Of a stretch of 64,000 nt of DNA, positions 62,737 through 64,000 are shown piece by piece. A program made the position numbers and the translations under genes. Position 1 is the stretch's first letter. Each line of letters begins with the position of its first letter. Source of the stretch: Candidatus Kryptonium thompsonii (GTDB lineage: Bacteria > Bacteroidota > Ignavibacteria > Kryptoniales > Kryptoniaceae); NCBI GenBank assembly GCA_001442925.1, contig LDXX01000011.1:1-64000 (forward strand). Reading direction: 5' to 3'. Under the pieces are notes generated by a model, which was not told the DNA's origin, ran no database searches, and saw only the letters and a list, made by a program, of their open reading frames with translations.

Positions 62737-64000
62737 TTACAAATCAATTCTGAACCCAAATCTTACTTGTCTTGGCTCGCCCCAGTTATATGGATGTGCA
62801 AGCATATAATTATACAACTTCACAGCCTCTGGACCATGGTTCTCAGCCCATGTAGCACCTTCAGGTGTTCTAAACCATCCATCGGCATCAGGCAAGCCAG
62901 TTGAGTTGTAAACACTCAAAACATTCTTGCTGTCGAATAAGTTGATCACCCACAGATAAACGTCAAAATTAACTCTTCCGATCTTAATTAACTTATCAAC
63001 CTTCAAGTCAAGCTGGCTGGTCCAAGGACCATAACCTGAGTTAACCGCTGCCTTCGGAATCTGCCATCCTGGACCATAGATATAGCTCCTGTACTCAACT
63101 GGTGTGTAAGGCAACCCACTTCCAAATCTGAACAAGAGGTTAATTCCAAAGTATTCAAATGGCTTAACTCCAAATACTGTTGGACCATCACCTTTTTCAG
63201 TTCTAAAGTCAACATTGATGCTACCCGTATGACGCTGATCGAAATCAAGTGGCGCTACAAATGTCGGGAAGTTTCCACCAAGCCATGCGATGTTAAAGTT
63301 CGTCGTCGCTGCTGAACCAGTTCCAGCAGCATATTGCAGTGTGTAGTTTACAACAGCAGCAACTCTATTTGTACGTCTCAAATTGAAGCTAAACGATAAT
63401 CCCTTTATCGTTCCATAGTCGCCGTTTACATACATTGCGTAAGCCGTTGGAGTGGCAAGAATATTTTGTATCTGGATAAGGTCTCTTGTTTCCTTATAGT
63501 ATGCGGTGATATCAAGGCTTGCATTTCTTGTAATTTGTTGAGCAAAGCCAACCTCATAAGCAATTGTCTTCGGAGGTCTCAAGTTCGGATTACCAGCACG
63601 GATATAGTTACCAGATCTAATGTACTGCGCAAACAATATCGTGCTTGTGTAGAACAAGTTCAACTGTGGTGCTTGGCTAAACACACCATACTGAGCATGG
63701 AATACCGTTCTGTCTGTAACAGGGAATGAAATACCTAATCTCGGAGCAAAGATATAATATGGCTTCGATGCCTTAAAGTTGGCGTCCGCCATATCATACC
63801 AGTCACCCTTTGACTCAAGGATAATCTTGGTAGGATCGACAAGCTGATCCGTATTTGGGTTGACGTAATCAACACGCAAACCAAGGTTCAAGATCAACTC
63901 CGGCAACTCAATTTTATCCTGAATATAAGCTGCTCCAACGATCGGATGCTTTGCTCCATTTCTACCAGTGTTAATTTCGGTCTTACCGGTTACATCATAA
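62737..64000 (-). CDS. TonB-dependent receptor, 3' part only
   Basis: The frame is open to the right edge, so only the C-terminal about 421 residues are visible; a TTG at 63906 is not a real start. The sequence is typical of the TonB receptor barrel: PELILNLGLRVDYVNPNTD, FAPRLGISFPVTDRTVFHAQYG, GNPNLRPPKTIAYEVGF, ASLDITAYYKETRDLI, and FDQRHTGSINVDFR, ending in a terminal beta strand (RQVRFGFRIDL). The plug domain and any TonB box lie outside the window. The ligand is unknown. It heads a cluster with the large secreted protein and the PorV-like protein. Confidence 0.93.
   Translation of the reverse strand, partial: YDVTGKTEINTGRNGAKHPIVGAAYIQDKIELPELILNLGLRVDYVNPNTDQLVDPTKIILESKGDWYDMADANFKASKPYYIFAPRLGISFPVTDRTVFHAQYGVFSQAPQLNLFYTSTILFAQYIRSGNYIRAGNPNLRPPKTIAYEVGFAQQITRNASLDITAYYKETRDLIQIQNILATPTAYAMYVNGDYGTIKGLSFSFNLRRTNRVAAVVNYTLQYAAGTGSAATTNFNIAWLGGNFPTFVAPLDFDQRHTGSINVDFRTEKGDGPTVFGVKPFEYFGINLLFRFGSGLPYTPVEYRSYIYGPGWQIPKAAVNSGYGPWTSQLDLKVDKLIKIGRVNFDVYLWVINLFDSKNVLSVYNSTGLPDADGWFRTPEGATWAENHGPEAVKLYNYMLAHPYNWGEPRQVRFGFRIDL

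Noticed and set aside
63904-63906. TTG as start of a 389-residue TonB protein
   Set aside because: The frame continues upstream to the window edge and lacks the plug domain, so this is an internal codon of a truncated view.

Overview
The window looks like a low-GC chromosomal segment from a bacterium of the Bacteroidota/Chlorobi (FCB) side of the tree. An Ignavibacteria/Kryptonia-type lineage fits best, but this is inference. The grounds are four secreted proteins whose C-termini resemble type IX secretion (T9SS) sorting domains (YPNPFN or FPNPY motifs followed by a beta domain ending in a SGIY strand), a PorV/PorQ-type outer-membrane protein, a GWxTD-domain protein, a TonB-dependent receptor, HPr kinase without visible PTS genes, BshC, and a tig-clpP-clpX operon. 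Unlike typical Bacteroidota, many genes here have sigma70-like promoters (TTGA-type -35, 17-base spacer, TATATT or TAAATT -10), and several have GGAGG Shine-Dalgarno sequences. I recognise no phage, CRISPR array or intact insertion sequence.

Layout. 1-8525 (minus): a probable three-gene unit running out of the window. It encodes an exported caspase-like protease with PEGA repeats and a DUF5683-like tail, a lipoprotein with a cohesin-like domain, and a giant secreted multidomain protein (at least 1848 residues). 8706-13685 (plus): a tight operon of a DUF5683 protein, larB, larA, a cyclic-nucleotide-domain histidine kinase and a dienelactone hydrolase. 13688-20376: PLP decarboxylase (minus), M28 peptidase and GHL10-type glycosidase (plus), threonine aldolase (minus). 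20444-25550 (minus): fhs, clpX, clpP, tig and tRNA-Leu(UAG). 25672-37311 (plus): dapF, a zincin, DUF481, comEC, hpf, hprK, a peptide-type ABC transporter lacking ATPase genes, then a duplicated small-protein locus containing a ribD 5' fragment, and ribD. 37308-44915: PAP2 phosphatase, TPR lipoprotein, bshC, AtuA-like protein, DPPR-type prenyltransferase, acyl-CoA mutase large subunit and peroxiredoxin. 45122-52901 (plus): class A beta-lactamase-like lipoprotein, large hybrid histidine kinase and GH38 alpha-mannosidase. 52940-64000 (minus): two FG-GAP secreted proteins, a GWxTD protein, a PorV-like protein, a very large T9SS-like secreted protein and the 3' part of a TonB-dependent receptor.

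Functionally the window mixes housekeeping (proteolysis, one-carbon metabolism, lysine/peptidoglycan, riboflavin, bacillithiol) with much cell-envelope and secreted machinery. The best candidate for something undescribed is the unit at 1-8525, where a caspase-like protease, a cohesin-like lipoprotein and a giant propeller/beta-helix/PA14 protein sit behind one good promoter. Other noteworthy points are the partial duplication that left a ribD 5' fragment, an M28 peptidase with what looks like a degenerate M19 dipeptidase tail, and the strong strand composition skew of the giant gene. No stretch over 300 bases lacks a gene; the longest gap is 8461-8705.
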